A stretch of DNA of 60,317 nucleotides, taken from the NCBI GenBank assembly GCA_937898885.1, contig CALDKD010000072.1:1-60317 (forward strand), read 5' to 3'. Positions 53,220 to 60,317 of this stretch are shown here, piece after piece. The DNA is from an uncultured Bacteroidales bacterium (GTDB lineage: Bacteria; Bacteroidota; Bacteroidia; Bacteroidales; Bacteroidaceae). The translations under genes and the position numbers were made by a program. Each line of letters begins with the position of its first letter. Within the stretch, counting starts at the first letter, position 1. The notes under the pieces were generated by a model. It did not search any database, was not told the origin of the DNA, and worked only from the letters and a program-made list of their open reading frames with translations.

Positions 53220-54337
53220 AAACGGATTCCCGCACCGATTGAGAATCCTTCCAATCTTCCCCAGCCGAAGTTCAGGCAGAACTGGCTTCCTTCTGGGTTT
53301 AATGGCGTAATATACTGTGCGTATATGCGGTATTCAAACTTTATCTGCTTGAACCGTGTCTTGTAGTAGTCAGTACCCACGTCATATCCATTGTACGTGT
53401 TTCCCTTTCCTTTTACACGGCAATTCCGGTAATCATTCTCAATACCGAAGCCAAGGCCATACCCGCAATACAGCCTCTCTCCAAAGGCGTATCCTAAGTT
53501 GGCGTCAATGATGAAAGGTATGTATTGCCCTTCCGTTACGATGTCGCTTTTGTAGTCGTTCCATCCCACATCGACCGACCTCAGGACCTCCTTCTCGTTA
53601 AGGCTGATTGATTTGCCTGTCAGTGGACTGCTGGCGTTGAACATCATGTCAATGCCAAAGAATCTTCCATTTGTGTAGAAACCGGGAGTGATGGTGGCCA
53701 TTCCTCTCATACTGTAAGAGATGCTGATGCCGAAATGGCGCTCCGTATCAGATGGCTTATACAACCCATACATGAACTTATGATAGGCTGCGGAATCTCT
53801 TAAGGCCATTTTGTACAGATCGTCGTCAATACCCAGGTACTCATCCTCGAAAAAGTAACCATCGTATGTGCTGTTGTCATTGGAGGAGAACAATACTCCT
53901 GTGCCCTGCCTGAGGTCGTTCTTGAAATTTCCTATATAATATCCGCCATCGGAATATGATATGAAGCCGAACCCCTCAAATTTGTCTTTTTTGAACTCAC
54001 CCTCATATCTGGTGCTGTCGGCGTATGTGTATGTGCCGTATCCGTGCATCCTGTGATTTCTGAACTCGCCCTCATAGACATCTCCGTCATGGAAACGCAA
54101 CGTGCCATTGCCATCCCACAGGCCGTCTGTCCATTCGCCTGAATATACATCACCGTTCGCATAGTGCATTGTGCCATATCCGTTGAACAGTGAGTCCGAT
54201 ATGGAGCCGTAGTACCATCCGCCATCGTCAAAACGTATTGTGTCGCCTGGAAGGCACACATTCCGTGACATCACAGGCAAGGCGTGGAGAATGCCGATTA
54301 TCGCAGAAAAGATAAAGATGTAGGCCCGCTTTCTCAT
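53216..54337 (-). CDS. MORN-repeat protein with C-terminal beta domain
   Basis: 373 residues. A signal peptide (about 1-24) is followed by five MORN repeats of 23 residues plus a partial sixth (about 37-165), each with a pattern like YEGEF..G..HGYGTYTYADG. The C-terminal 180 residues are rich in beta strands with aromatic ends (YRIYAQYITPLNPEG; the last residue is F) and resemble a small outer membrane barrel. The role is unknown. The -7 box is only 8 nt upstream of the ATG, suggesting an almost leaderless mRNA. Confidence 0.82.
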   Translation of the reverse strand: MRKRAYIFIFSAIIGILHALPVMSRNVCLPGDTIRFDDGGWYYGSISDSLFNGYGTMHYANGDVYSGEWTDGLWDGNGTLRFHDGDVYEGEFRNHRMHGYGTYTYADSTRYEGEFKKDKFEGFGFISYSDGGYYIGNFKNDLRQGTGVLFSSNDNSTYDGYFFEDEYLGIDDDLYKMALRDSAAYHKFMYGLYKPSDTERHFGISISYSMRGMATITPGFYTNGRFFGIDMMFNASSPLTGKSISLNEKEVLRSVDVGWNDYKSDIVTEGQYIPFIIDANLGYAFGERLYCGYGLGFGIENDYRNCRVKGKGNTYNGYDVGTDYYKTRFKQIKFEYRIYAQYITPLNPEGSQFCLNFGWGRLEGFSIGAGIRF

Positions 54338-54345
54338 ATCAAGGG

Positions 54346-54353
54346 CAAATGTA
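54346..54353 (-). promoter_or_regulatory. -7 box of the MORN gene
   Basis: TACATTTG on the minus strand, ending 8 nt before ATG 54337. Confidence 0.55.
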
Positions 54354-54367
54354 TTAAAAAAATAGTG

Positions 54368-54375
54368 TATATTCG
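54368..54375 (+). promoter_or_regulatory. -7 box of DUF2007-argF' (TATATTCG class)
   Basis: TATATTCG followed by CA, 24 nt before ATG 54400. It lies back-to-back with the MORN promoter. Confidence 0.5.
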
Positions 54376-54399
54376 CACCACTTGAATAATAAACTTGTT

Positions 54400-54651
54400 A
54401 TGTCAAAGGATGAGCTTGTATGTGTGTTTACCGGACAGCCGTTTGAGGCTGAGGTCGTAAAGGCCAGATTGGAGGATTCCGGAATTCCGGCTATGATTCA
54501 GAATAACTCTCTGAGCGCGGTATTCTCAACTTATACTTATATGGCCGGACCAGTGAGGGTTATGGTGAATGCATCTGATGAGAATTCCGCGAAATCGTTG
54601 CTTGAGGACGGATCAATGGATGATAGTACTGAAAAAGAAATAGGACAATGA
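54400..54651 (+). CDS. DUF2007 small protein
   Basis: 83 residues from ATG 54400; the in-frame TTG at 54382 is less likely. The pattern VCVFTGQPFEAEVVKARLEDSGIPAMIQ and the later GPVRVMVNASDENSAKSLL match the DUF2007 family, annotated as putative signal transducing proteins, often in front of a metabolic gene. The fold resembles a small ferredoxin-like unit. It shares ATGA with argF', so the two are translationally coupled. Confidence 0.8.
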   Translation: MSKDELVCVFTGQPFEAEVVKARLEDSGIPAMIQNNSLSAVFSTYTYMAGPVRVMVNASDENSAKSLLEDGSMDDSTEKEIGQ

Positions 54652-55604
54652 GACATTTTACCAGCGTTTTTGATCTCGGTGACCTGCATAAGGCTTTGCA
54701 GGAAGCCCTTGAAATTAAAAAGGATAGATTTAAATATGTGGAGATGGGCCGCAACAAGACCCTTCTGATGGTGTTTTTCAATTCTAGTCTGCGCACGCGC
54801 CTGAGCACTCAGAAAGCGGCTATGAACCTTGGAATGAATGTCATAGTGCTTGATGTCAACCAGGGCGCGTGGAAGCTTGAGACTGAGCGTGGGGTAGTGA
54901 TGGACGGAGACAAGTCCGAGCATCTGCTGGAGGCTATTCCTGTTATGGGATGCTATTGCGATGTGATAGGCGTACGCTCGTTCGCCCGTTTTGAGAGCAG
55001 GGCCGATGATTATGAGGAGAGAATATTGAATCAGTTCATACAATACTCCGGCCGTCCTGTGTTCTCTATGGAGGCGGCTACCGGTCATCCGTTGCAGAGT
55101 TTCGCAGACTGGATTACCATAGAGGAGCATAAGACAAAAGAACGCCCGAAGGTAGTGATGAGCTGGGCTCCGCATCCCAAGTCTCTGCCGCAGGCCGTGC
55201 CGAACTCATTCGCGCAATGGATGGTGGCTGCAGGTTATGATGTGGTTATCACTCAACCTGAAGGATATGAGCTTGACACAAGGTTTACGGCGGGCGCACG
55301 CATTGAGTATGACCAGATGCGGGCATTTGAGGGCGCTGACTTTGTGTATGCCAAGAACTGGTCCGCTGCCAGCGAGGCTCATTATGGCCAGATTCTGTCG
55401 ATGGACCGCAGTTGGACTGTGGGCGAGAGACAGATGGCTGTTACCGATGATGCCTTCTTTATGCATTGTCTGCCGGTCCGCAGGAATATGATTGTGACAG
55501 ACGATGTGATTGAGGGACCGCGCTCACTTGTGATTCCGGAGGCTGCCAATCGCGAGATTTCCGCTACTGTGGTGCTGAAGAGAATTCTTGAAGGGCTCTC
55601 TTGA
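54648..55604 (+). CDS. argF': N-succinylornithine carbamoyltransferase
   Basis: 318 residues, near-identical in pattern to the Bacteroides fragilis ArgF'. It has SSLRTR at the carbamoyl-phosphate site and HCLPVRR near the end. B. fragilis enzymes carbamoylate N-succinylornithine rather than ornithine in arginine synthesis. The specificity residue, Pro90 in B. fragilis and Glu in N-acetyl-type enzymes, is Ser90 here (DGDKSEHL). Ser at this site is reported, as I recall, to keep succinyl preference. It overlaps DUF2007 by 4 nt and the convergent NigD-like gene by 41 nt. Confidence 0.94.
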   Translation: MRHFTSVFDLGDLHKALQEALEIKKDRFKYVEMGRNKTLLMVFFNSSLRTRLSTQKAAMNLGMNVIVLDVNQGAWKLETERGVVMDGDKSEHLLEAIPVMGCYCDVIGVRSFARFESRADDYEERILNQFIQYSGRPVFSMEAATGHPLQSFADWITIEEHKTKERPKVVMSWAPHPKSLPQAVPNSFAQWMVAAGYDVVITQPEGYELDTRFTAGARIEYDQMRAFEGADFVYAKNWSAASEAHYGQILSMDRSWTVGERQMAVTDDAFFMHCLPVRRNMIVTDDVIEGPRSLVIPEAANREISATVVLKRILEGLS

Positions 55605-56244
55605 TCTCATCCTTCCTGACCGGACCTGATTTGATCTGATATTTTACCGTATCGTTCTCATAATTGATATATGAGAGCGATACGGTGTCGTTTACGGATA
55701 ACGTCTCGAAATAGTAGTCAAGCGGTATGGACATATATGCCTTCTTTGTGTGGCTGCGGATGTCTCCATTCTCATCGTGATATATGAGGAACGCCACTTT
55801 TGTGCTGTCGCTCTGGTCTATTGCGTAAATCCGGTGCTTTTTGTCCAGAGCCTTTACCTCGATTGTCAGGTTCATCCAGCCTCCGCTTATCCAGACACTG
55901 CGTACGCTTACAGGGTCAGAGCACTTGTCTGCTGGAGATGGCCTCTCGGGCAATGAGGCTATTACATTGTAATGGCTGAATATTGTAGCGCTTGATGAGT
56001 CGGCATTGACAGCATATACCATCAGTCTTCTGAATACAGTGTCGGGCAGAAGTCTCACGGTGTCTGATGTCATGAATCTTTTGCCTCTGTCATTGCCGAT
56101 GACGCAAATATAGCCATTGGGGTCTGTATATGCGTTTACAAACTCTGAGATATATGGCGCGACTGGCTCTTGTCTGGAACAAGACGTAAAGGCTAATACA
56201 AGGCCGATGGCCGCAGATGCGATTAATGATTGTTTTCTCCTCAT
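55564..56244 (-). CDS. NigD-like lipoprotein
   Basis: 226 residues. The lipobox is FTSC (Cys22). A small OB-like N-terminal part and a C-terminal beta-sandwich (SVWISGGWMNLTIEVKALDK, AFLIYHDENGD, ending with VSLSYINYEN) fit the NigD-like family of Bacteroidales lipoproteins. The function is unknown. It is the last gene of the PASTA-rluD-ddl-acyltransferase operon and starts in the acyltransferase stop codon (ATGA). Confidence 0.65.
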   Translation of the reverse strand: MRRKQSLIASAAIGLVLAFTSCSRQEPVAPYISEFVNAYTDPNGYICVIGNDRGKRFMTSDTVRLLPDTVFRRLMVYAVNADSSSATIFSHYNVIASLPERPSPADKCSDPVSVRSVWISGGWMNLTIEVKALDKKHRIYAIDQSDSTKVAFLIYHDENGDIRSHTKKAYMSIPLDYYFETLSVNDTVSLSYINYENDTVKYQIKSGPVRKDEIKRALQEFSSAPQ

Positions 56245-57392
56245 TGTACTGACTTCAACTGATTTATCAGGGGGTTCGCATACATCTCAAGAAACTTGGT
56301 GCGTAGGAATGACCAGTCTGGGCCCGCAATGTCAATCTTTGAAAGCTGTCTCTCCATATACCGCTCAAATGTCTCTCTCTCCCTTGCTGTATAAAGGCTC
56401 TCCTGGGAATGCTCTCCGGACAGAAGGTCAAGGGCGACCCGGTTTCCGGGATATATCCTGTATGAGCGGTGGATCTCATTGTCAATGATTTCCGCGGCCT
56501 CCTCTAGAAGTACGTTGCGTGGTCTGGAATGATTTGTGCTCATCAGCCTGTCGTCGATGCATCCCGCCGCCTGATAGTGTATGTGACCTTTTTTCCCGAA
56601 AATTCCACATCTCATATTCTGCAAGTCATCCTGTCTGGTTTTCCGGTAGTCCGGATTGTCACGCTTGAGCTGAAACTCCTTTGCCTTGAGCCAGTCGCAG
56701 GGATCATATTCATAGCTGATTGCCAGCGGCACAAGGTGCAGACCCGCAAGCGTGCTGATAGCATCACCATCACCAGACATTGCCAGCATTTTCAACAGGC
56801 TTTTCTGAGTCAGGTCGTTGGAATCCTTTGCGCGTCCCTCACGCTGGGCTATCCAGACGGAGGCCATTTTCTCATTAATGGCGTGACTGATATATGCGGA
56901 AAGTGTTCTTGACGACTCAATGAATTCCGATGGGGGCAGTGAGCGGTGTACTATGAAGCTTTTGTTCAGACGCACAAGACGCTCAATCCAAGGCTTGATC
57001 AGAAGATTGTCTCCAATTGCAATCTCAACGCCATCCGCTCCCTCGTCTATAAGCAGGCAGTCCAGAAAAGCGGAATCCATGACAATGTCACGGTGATTGC
57101 TGATAAACAGCCAGTTTCCCTTTGCTGACGGCAATGACGTGAAGTCGTGCGACAGCTTTCCTCCGTGACATCTGGTAGTAAGGAGAATAAGCGGAACAAT
57201 GACTCTTCTTTGAAGCTCTGTGGCGTTTCCAGTCTGTCTTGCTCTGTGAAAAAGAATCTTTCGTGGTAATACTCCGACGGAAGAGTCTATCGCGCTGATG
57301 AACTCCTGGTCCGACAGCAGGTCGTTGAGCTCCTTGCGGAACTCCTGGTCATTGTACGGACGGATAGCGTCAAACTGTTCCTCTGTGCTCAT
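56241..57392 (-). CDS. PlsB/PlsC-type acyltransferase
   Basis: 383 residues. The acyltransferase block reads SNHRDIVMDSAF (H100, D106), with EGRAKD later, resembling motifs I and III of glycerolphosphate acyltransferases; the H and D are separated by five residues here instead of four. It probably acylates a glycerolipid or other envelope lipid at the inner membrane; the acceptor is unknown. It overlaps ddl by 4 nt and NigD-like by 4 nt. Confidence 0.85.
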   Translation of the reverse strand: MSTEEQFDAIRPYNDQEFRKELNDLLSDQEFISAIDSSVGVLPRKILFHRARQTGNATELQRRVIVPLILLTTRCHGGKLSHDFTSLPSAKGNWLFISNHRDIVMDSAFLDCLLIDEGADGVEIAIGDNLLIKPWIERLVRLNKSFIVHRSLPPSEFIESSRTLSAYISHAINEKMASVWIAQREGRAKDSNDLTQKSLLKMLAMSGDGDAISTLAGLHLVPLAISYEYDPCDWLKAKEFQLKRDNPDYRKTRQDDLQNMRCGIFGKKGHIHYQAAGCIDDRLMSTNHSRPRNVLLEEAAEIIDNEIHRSYRIYPGNRVALDLLSGEHSQESLYTARERETFERYMERQLSKIDIAGPDWSFLRTKFLEMYANPLINQLKSVQ

Positions 57393-58369
57393 TCAGTGAA
57401 ACTGTCTTCAATAATCTCTGTAAGGACATCTGTCAGCTCAAGACCTGCGGCTTTCAGCTGCTGCGGGATGAAGCTCGTTGGCGTCATGCCGGGAGTGGTG
57501 TTGACCTCCAGCAGGTTGATCTTTTCTCCGGCAGTGATGATATAGTCGTTGCGGATGATGCCGTTGCATCCCACAAGGTCATATATCCTGGATGTCATCT
57601 CCTGGATCCTGTCGCGCAGAGTATCGGAAATGCGGGCCGGGGTTATCTCGGTAACGAGTCCGTTGTATTTCGCGTCATAGTCAAAGAACTCTGTCTTTGG
57701 CACCACCTCTGTCACTGGCAAAGTTACAGAGCGCGCAGATGTCTTGAAACATCCGCAGGTCACCTCGGTACCGTCAAGGAATGACTCAATGACAATCTCA
57801 TCGTTCTCCTTGAAAGCGTCAAGGATGGCTTTCTCCACTTGCTCTCTGGCTGATACTTTTGTGGTTCCGAAGCTTGAGCCTCCGGCCGACGGCTTGATGA
57901 AGCAGGGCAGCCCCACGCCTTTCTCAACCTGCTCCGGGGTGAGAGTATCGCCCTTGCGAAGCACCATAGCCCTGGCAACGTTTATTCCAAGGCTCTCCAG
58001 ATAGCGGTTAAGCTTGTATTTGTCAAATGTCAGGGCCGATGCCAGGACGCCGCAGGTGGAGAAAGGAATCTTCATTAAAGTAAGGTAACCTTCCAGAATG
58101 CCGTTCTCGCCAGGCGTGCCGTGAATAATGACGTATGCGTAGTCGAAAACCGTCTTTTGCCCCTCTTTTGTATAACTGAAGTCATTCTTGTCTATGGGAA
58201 AGGCGCCTCCGTCCTCAGGCTGCGCAATCCATTCCTTGCCGTGAACATCAACAATGCAGGGATTGTAGCGGTCCCTGTCCATGTATTTGAATATAGTGGC
58301 GGCACTTTTGTGTGATACTTCTCTCTCTGAAGAGTCTCCGCCAGCCAGTATCGCGATGTTTCTTCTCAT
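57389..58369 (-). CDS. ddl: D-alanine-D-alanine ligase
   Basis: 326 residues, ATP-grasp fold. ILAGGDSSEREVSHKSA near the start, CFIKPSAGGSSFGTTKV in the ATP site and EVNTTPGMTPTSFIPQQ near the end are the known signatures. It makes the D-Ala-D-Ala end of peptidoglycan precursors. It starts 19 nt after the rluD stop and overlaps the acyltransferase gene by 4 nt. Confidence 0.95.
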   Translation of the reverse strand: MRRNIAILAGGDSSEREVSHKSAATIFKYMDRDRYNPCIVDVHGKEWIAQPEDGGAFPIDKNDFSYTKEGQKTVFDYAYVIIHGTPGENGILEGYLTLMKIPFSTCGVLASALTFDKYKLNRYLESLGINVARAMVLRKGDTLTPEQVEKGVGLPCFIKPSAGGSSFGTTKVSAREQVEKAILDAFKENDEIVIESFLDGTEVTCGCFKTSARSVTLPVTEVVPKTEFFDYDAKYNGLVTEITPARISDTLRDRIQEMTSRIYDLVGCNGIIRNDYIITAGEKINLLEVNTTPGMTPTSFIPQQLKAAGLELTDVLTEIIEDSFTE

Positions 58370-58388
58370 CTTATATATGTTATAGCGT

Positions 58389-59462
58389 TTATTTATTATT
58401 CATTGAATTGGCATATTCCCTCCATCTTTGGAGCAAGCCGCTCATATCCTGCGGCAACTCTGATGTGAAGAACATCTCCTCTCTTGTCAAGGGATGCACA
58501 AACCCCAATGTCCGTGCGTGAAGTGCCTGCCTTGGACATTCTGCCATACATTCCTCTACAAAATGCCTGTATTGGCCGGATGTGTTCCCTTTTAGAATCA
58601 AGTTGCCTCCGTATCGCTCGTCGTTGAACAGAGGATGTCCTATGTGCCTCATATGTACCCTTATCTGGTGCGTCCTTCCTGTCTCCAGCCTGCACTCCAC
58701 CAGCGTGGTGTATCCGAAACGCTCCAGCGTGTGATAGTGTGTAACCGCGTGCTTGCCTTCTGAGGGGTCAAACGACACGGCCATCTGAAGCCTGTCTTTG
58801 GGATTGCGTATAATCTGACTCTCAATGGTCCCGTCCGAAGGATCCGGCTGCCCCCACACAAGCGCCTGATATGCGCGCCTGGTAGTCTTGTTAAAGAACT
58901 GCTGCCCAAGGAATGTCTTTGCATCCGGTGTCTTTGCCACCACCAGCAGTCCTGACGTGTCTTTGTCTATTCTATGAACCAGGCCAACCTGCGGACTGTT
59001 CGGGTCATATTCGGGATTGTCGCGGAGATGCCAGGCCAGCGCGTTCACAAGCGTTCCGTTGAAATTACCGCATCCCGGGTGCACCACAAGACCTGCAGGC
59101 TTGTTTACCACAAGCAGACACTCGTCCTCATAAACTATGTCAAGCGGAATATCCTCGGGCGTTATCTCGGTGCTGTACCTTGGACGGTCCATCATCACTG
59201 TGACCACATCCAGAGGCTTCACCTTGTAGTTGCTTTTCACGGGCTTGCCGCCAACCATGACCATTCCGGCATCGGCGGCTTTCTGTATCCGGTTGCGTGA
59301 CGCGTGCTCCAGATGGTCAAAAAGGAACTTGTCAACGCGCAGCAGAGACTGACCTTTGTCTGCCACTACCCTGAAGTGCTCGAATAACTCAACCGAGCCT
59401 GACTCAGGCTCTATATCGTCCAGATACTCGTCAAGCTCCTCGTCCAAAGCGCCCATAATCAC
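58389..59462 (-). CDS. rluD: RluD-family 23S rRNA pseudouridine synthase
   Basis: 357 residues. An N-terminal S4 domain (LLRVDKFLFDHLEHASRNRIQKA) precedes the catalytic domain with VHRIDKDTSGLLVVAKT carrying the catalytic Asp. The first 25 residues are very acidic. RluD-type enzymes modify the helix 69 loop of 23S rRNA; the exact target is inferred. It overlaps the PASTA gene by 4 nt. Confidence 0.92.
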   Translation of the reverse strand: MIMGALDEELDEYLDDIEPESGSVELFEHFRVVADKGQSLLRVDKFLFDHLEHASRNRIQKAADAGMVMVGGKPVKSNYKVKPLDVVTVMMDRPRYSTEITPEDIPLDIVYEDECLLVVNKPAGLVVHPGCGNFNGTLVNALAWHLRDNPEYDPNSPQVGLVHRIDKDTSGLLVVAKTPDAKTFLGQQFFNKTTRRAYQALVWGQPDPSDGTIESQIIRNPKDRLQMAVSFDPSEGKHAVTHYHTLERFGYTTLVECRLETGRTHQIRVHMRHIGHPLFNDERYGGNLILKGNTSGQYRHFVEECMAECPRQALHARTLGFVHPLTREEMFFTSELPQDMSGLLQRWREYANSMNNK

Positions 59463-60070
59463 AAAAAGAATTCCTGATCTATCTCAATGTCTGCCAGCGA
59501 GTCCGGGCTTTCTATAACCTCATCGCCATTGCCGGCCACTATGGTGAGGGTTGAGCCTTCCGGTACTTCCTCTCCGTTTCTCAATACTCTGTCGCCAAGA
59601 CGAACCTCATAGACCCAATCCGCATCTCCGGGAATGTATTCCGGCTCTGTCAGCTTGAATCCCGCACCCAGCAATCTGGACTCTGCGGCCCGCAATGAGC
59701 TGTTGTCGGCAACGTCGGGAATCTTTTTCATAGGTATCTTTCCGGAGTTTACAGTCAGATAGATTATCCTACCGGCCTTGACGCTGGCGCCGGCCTTTGG
59801 CCTTTGCTCCATAATCTGGCCTTCGGCAAGATGCGCGTCGTACTTGTAATCACTTATCTCGTAGCGTAAGCTGCTGCCTGAGAGAGTCCCGGCGGCCTGA
59901 TCCTCCAGCAATCCCTGAACATCCGGCACTTTAATATATTGGTCGTGACGGGTGTATGAGTTCATCCACCTGAATAGAATAAGTACAATCAGCAGGACTG
60001 TCAGGGCCATTACGGCCAGATTGATCAGGACCAGGGCGAAGCCTGACAATTTCTTCTCACTCTTTCCCAT
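59459..60070 (-). CDS. Membrane protein with PASTA domains
   Basis: 203 residues from ATG 60070. One membrane helix (about 10-35) and then about three PASTA-like units (IKVPDVQGLLEDQA, IPDVADNSSLRAAESRLL and a shorter third), with an acidic C-terminus. No kinase domain is attached. PASTA domains often bind peptidoglycan muropeptides. The in-frame start at 60103 is rejected because the -7 box lies between it and 60070. It is the first gene of the five-gene minus-strand operon. Confidence 0.88.
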   Translation of the reverse strand: MGKSEKKLSGFALVLINLAVMALTVLLIVLILFRWMNSYTRHDQYIKVPDVQGLLEDQAAGTLSGSSLRYEISDYKYDAHLAEGQIMEQRPKAGASVKAGRIIYLTVNSGKIPMKKIPDVADNSSLRAAESRLLGAGFKLTEPEYIPGDADWVYEVRLGDRVLRNGEEVPEGSTLTIVAGNGDEVIESPDSLADIEIDQEFFL

Positions 60071-60090
60071 TTCTGTATTTTGAATCCGTA

Positions 60091-60098
60091 CAAAGTTA
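60091..60098 (-). promoter_or_regulatory. -7 box of the PASTA-rluD-ddl operon
   Basis: TAACTTTG on the minus strand, 20 nt before ATG 60070. It decides the start of the PASTA gene. Confidence 0.6.
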
Positions 60099-60130
60099 CT
60101 CATTTACATTCAAAATCACCACACTATTAT

Positions 60131-60170
60131 TATTAAAAGGTGGCTTGTGCCGATAATTTTCGGCGCACCT
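60131..60170 (-). terminator. Probable terminator of a gene beyond the right edge
   Basis: Two stacked stems (GCCGA 60149-60153 with TCGGC 60160-60164; AGGTG 60138-60142 with CACCT 60166-60170). On the minus strand they are followed by TTTTAATAATAAT. This fits a terminator of a minus-strand gene located to the right. Confidence 0.4.
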
Positions 60171-60207
60171 GAAAAACAGCGCGGATTTTGTGCTTTGTAC
60201 CAAGGCC

Positions 60208-60286
60208 GCAGTCTGAGGCTGTTGCAACTGAGGCTGCAGTCAGAGGGTATTGCAACTGAGGTCGCAGTCAGAGACTGTCTCAGGGG
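60208..60286. repeat. 28-nt tandem repeat, 2.8 units
   Basis: Two 28-nt units at 60208-60235 and 60236-60263 and a partial third from 60264. Each begins GCAGTC(T/A)GAG, and the first two end TGCAACTGAGG plus two bases. Inside each, a CTGAGG-like block recurs at spacings of 15 and 13 nt. I see no coding potential. Confidence 0.65.
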
Positions 60287-60317
60287 CTAGGCTCTACGAA
60301 GCCTGCTCGCTACGCCG

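Overview
The window looks like a contiguous piece of a Bacteroidales (Bacteroidota) chromosome of roughly balanced base composition. Several independent things support this. Type IX secretion genes are present (porU, porV, sprA). The promoters carry the Bacteroidota -7 box TAnnTTTG, sometimes with a TTTG 18-20 nt upstream. An N-succinylornithine carbamoyltransferase of the Bacteroides fragilis type, DUF4290, a NigD-like lipoprotein, diaminopimelate dehydrogenase and a tRNA-Val without an encoded CCA also fit. A GH54 arabinofuranosidase plus CE1-like and CE2-like esterases suggest a plant-polysaccharide habitat such as a gut or rumen.

Layout. 1-761: remnant of an Rpn-type nuclease gene and a 22-nt periodic non-coding array. 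762-14400: housekeeping and transport (Nudix hydrolase, tRNA-Val, trpS/serB, CPA1 antiporter with a Gate-domain protein, POT and MFS transporters, purB, a RluB-type pseudouridine synthase with a disordered arm, asnS, a lipoprotein). 14400-19710: CE1-like esterase, then the translation cluster rplM-rpsI-rpsB-tsf with a structured leader, a SUI1-type factor and YccF. 19711-26333: an accessory-looking stretch with a twice-frameshifted gene, a five-module GH54 protein followed 14 nt later by a VKOR-DsbA disulfide-forming fusion, and an FAH-family enzyme. 26342-31364: porU and porV. 31361-42068: ispF against nadD-gmk-yicC, a tight seven-gene operon tsaB-DUF4290-murA-rimM-M23-dxr-rseP, and cca. 42143-51001: a lipoprotein facing ruvA-sprA. 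51129-60070: CE2-like esterase, ddh, MORN protein, DUF2007-argF', and a five-gene minus-strand operon PASTA-rluD-ddl-acyltransferase-NigD-like lipoprotein. 60104-60317: a probable terminator for a gene beyond the edge and a 28-nt tandem repeat.

How the genes fit together. Envelope building dominates: peptidoglycan precursors (murA, ddh, ddl), isoprenoids (dxr, ispF), phospholipid acylation, regulated proteolysis (rseP, M23) and type IX secretion. Translation and RNA modification is the second theme (r-proteins, EF-Ts, trpS, asnS, tRNA-Val, cca, tsaB, rimM, rluB, rluD). The most interesting candidate system is the GH54 enzyme, which retains all the disulfide-forming cysteine pairs of the fungal enzymes, placed directly upstream of a dedicated VKOR-DsbA oxidative-folding protein.
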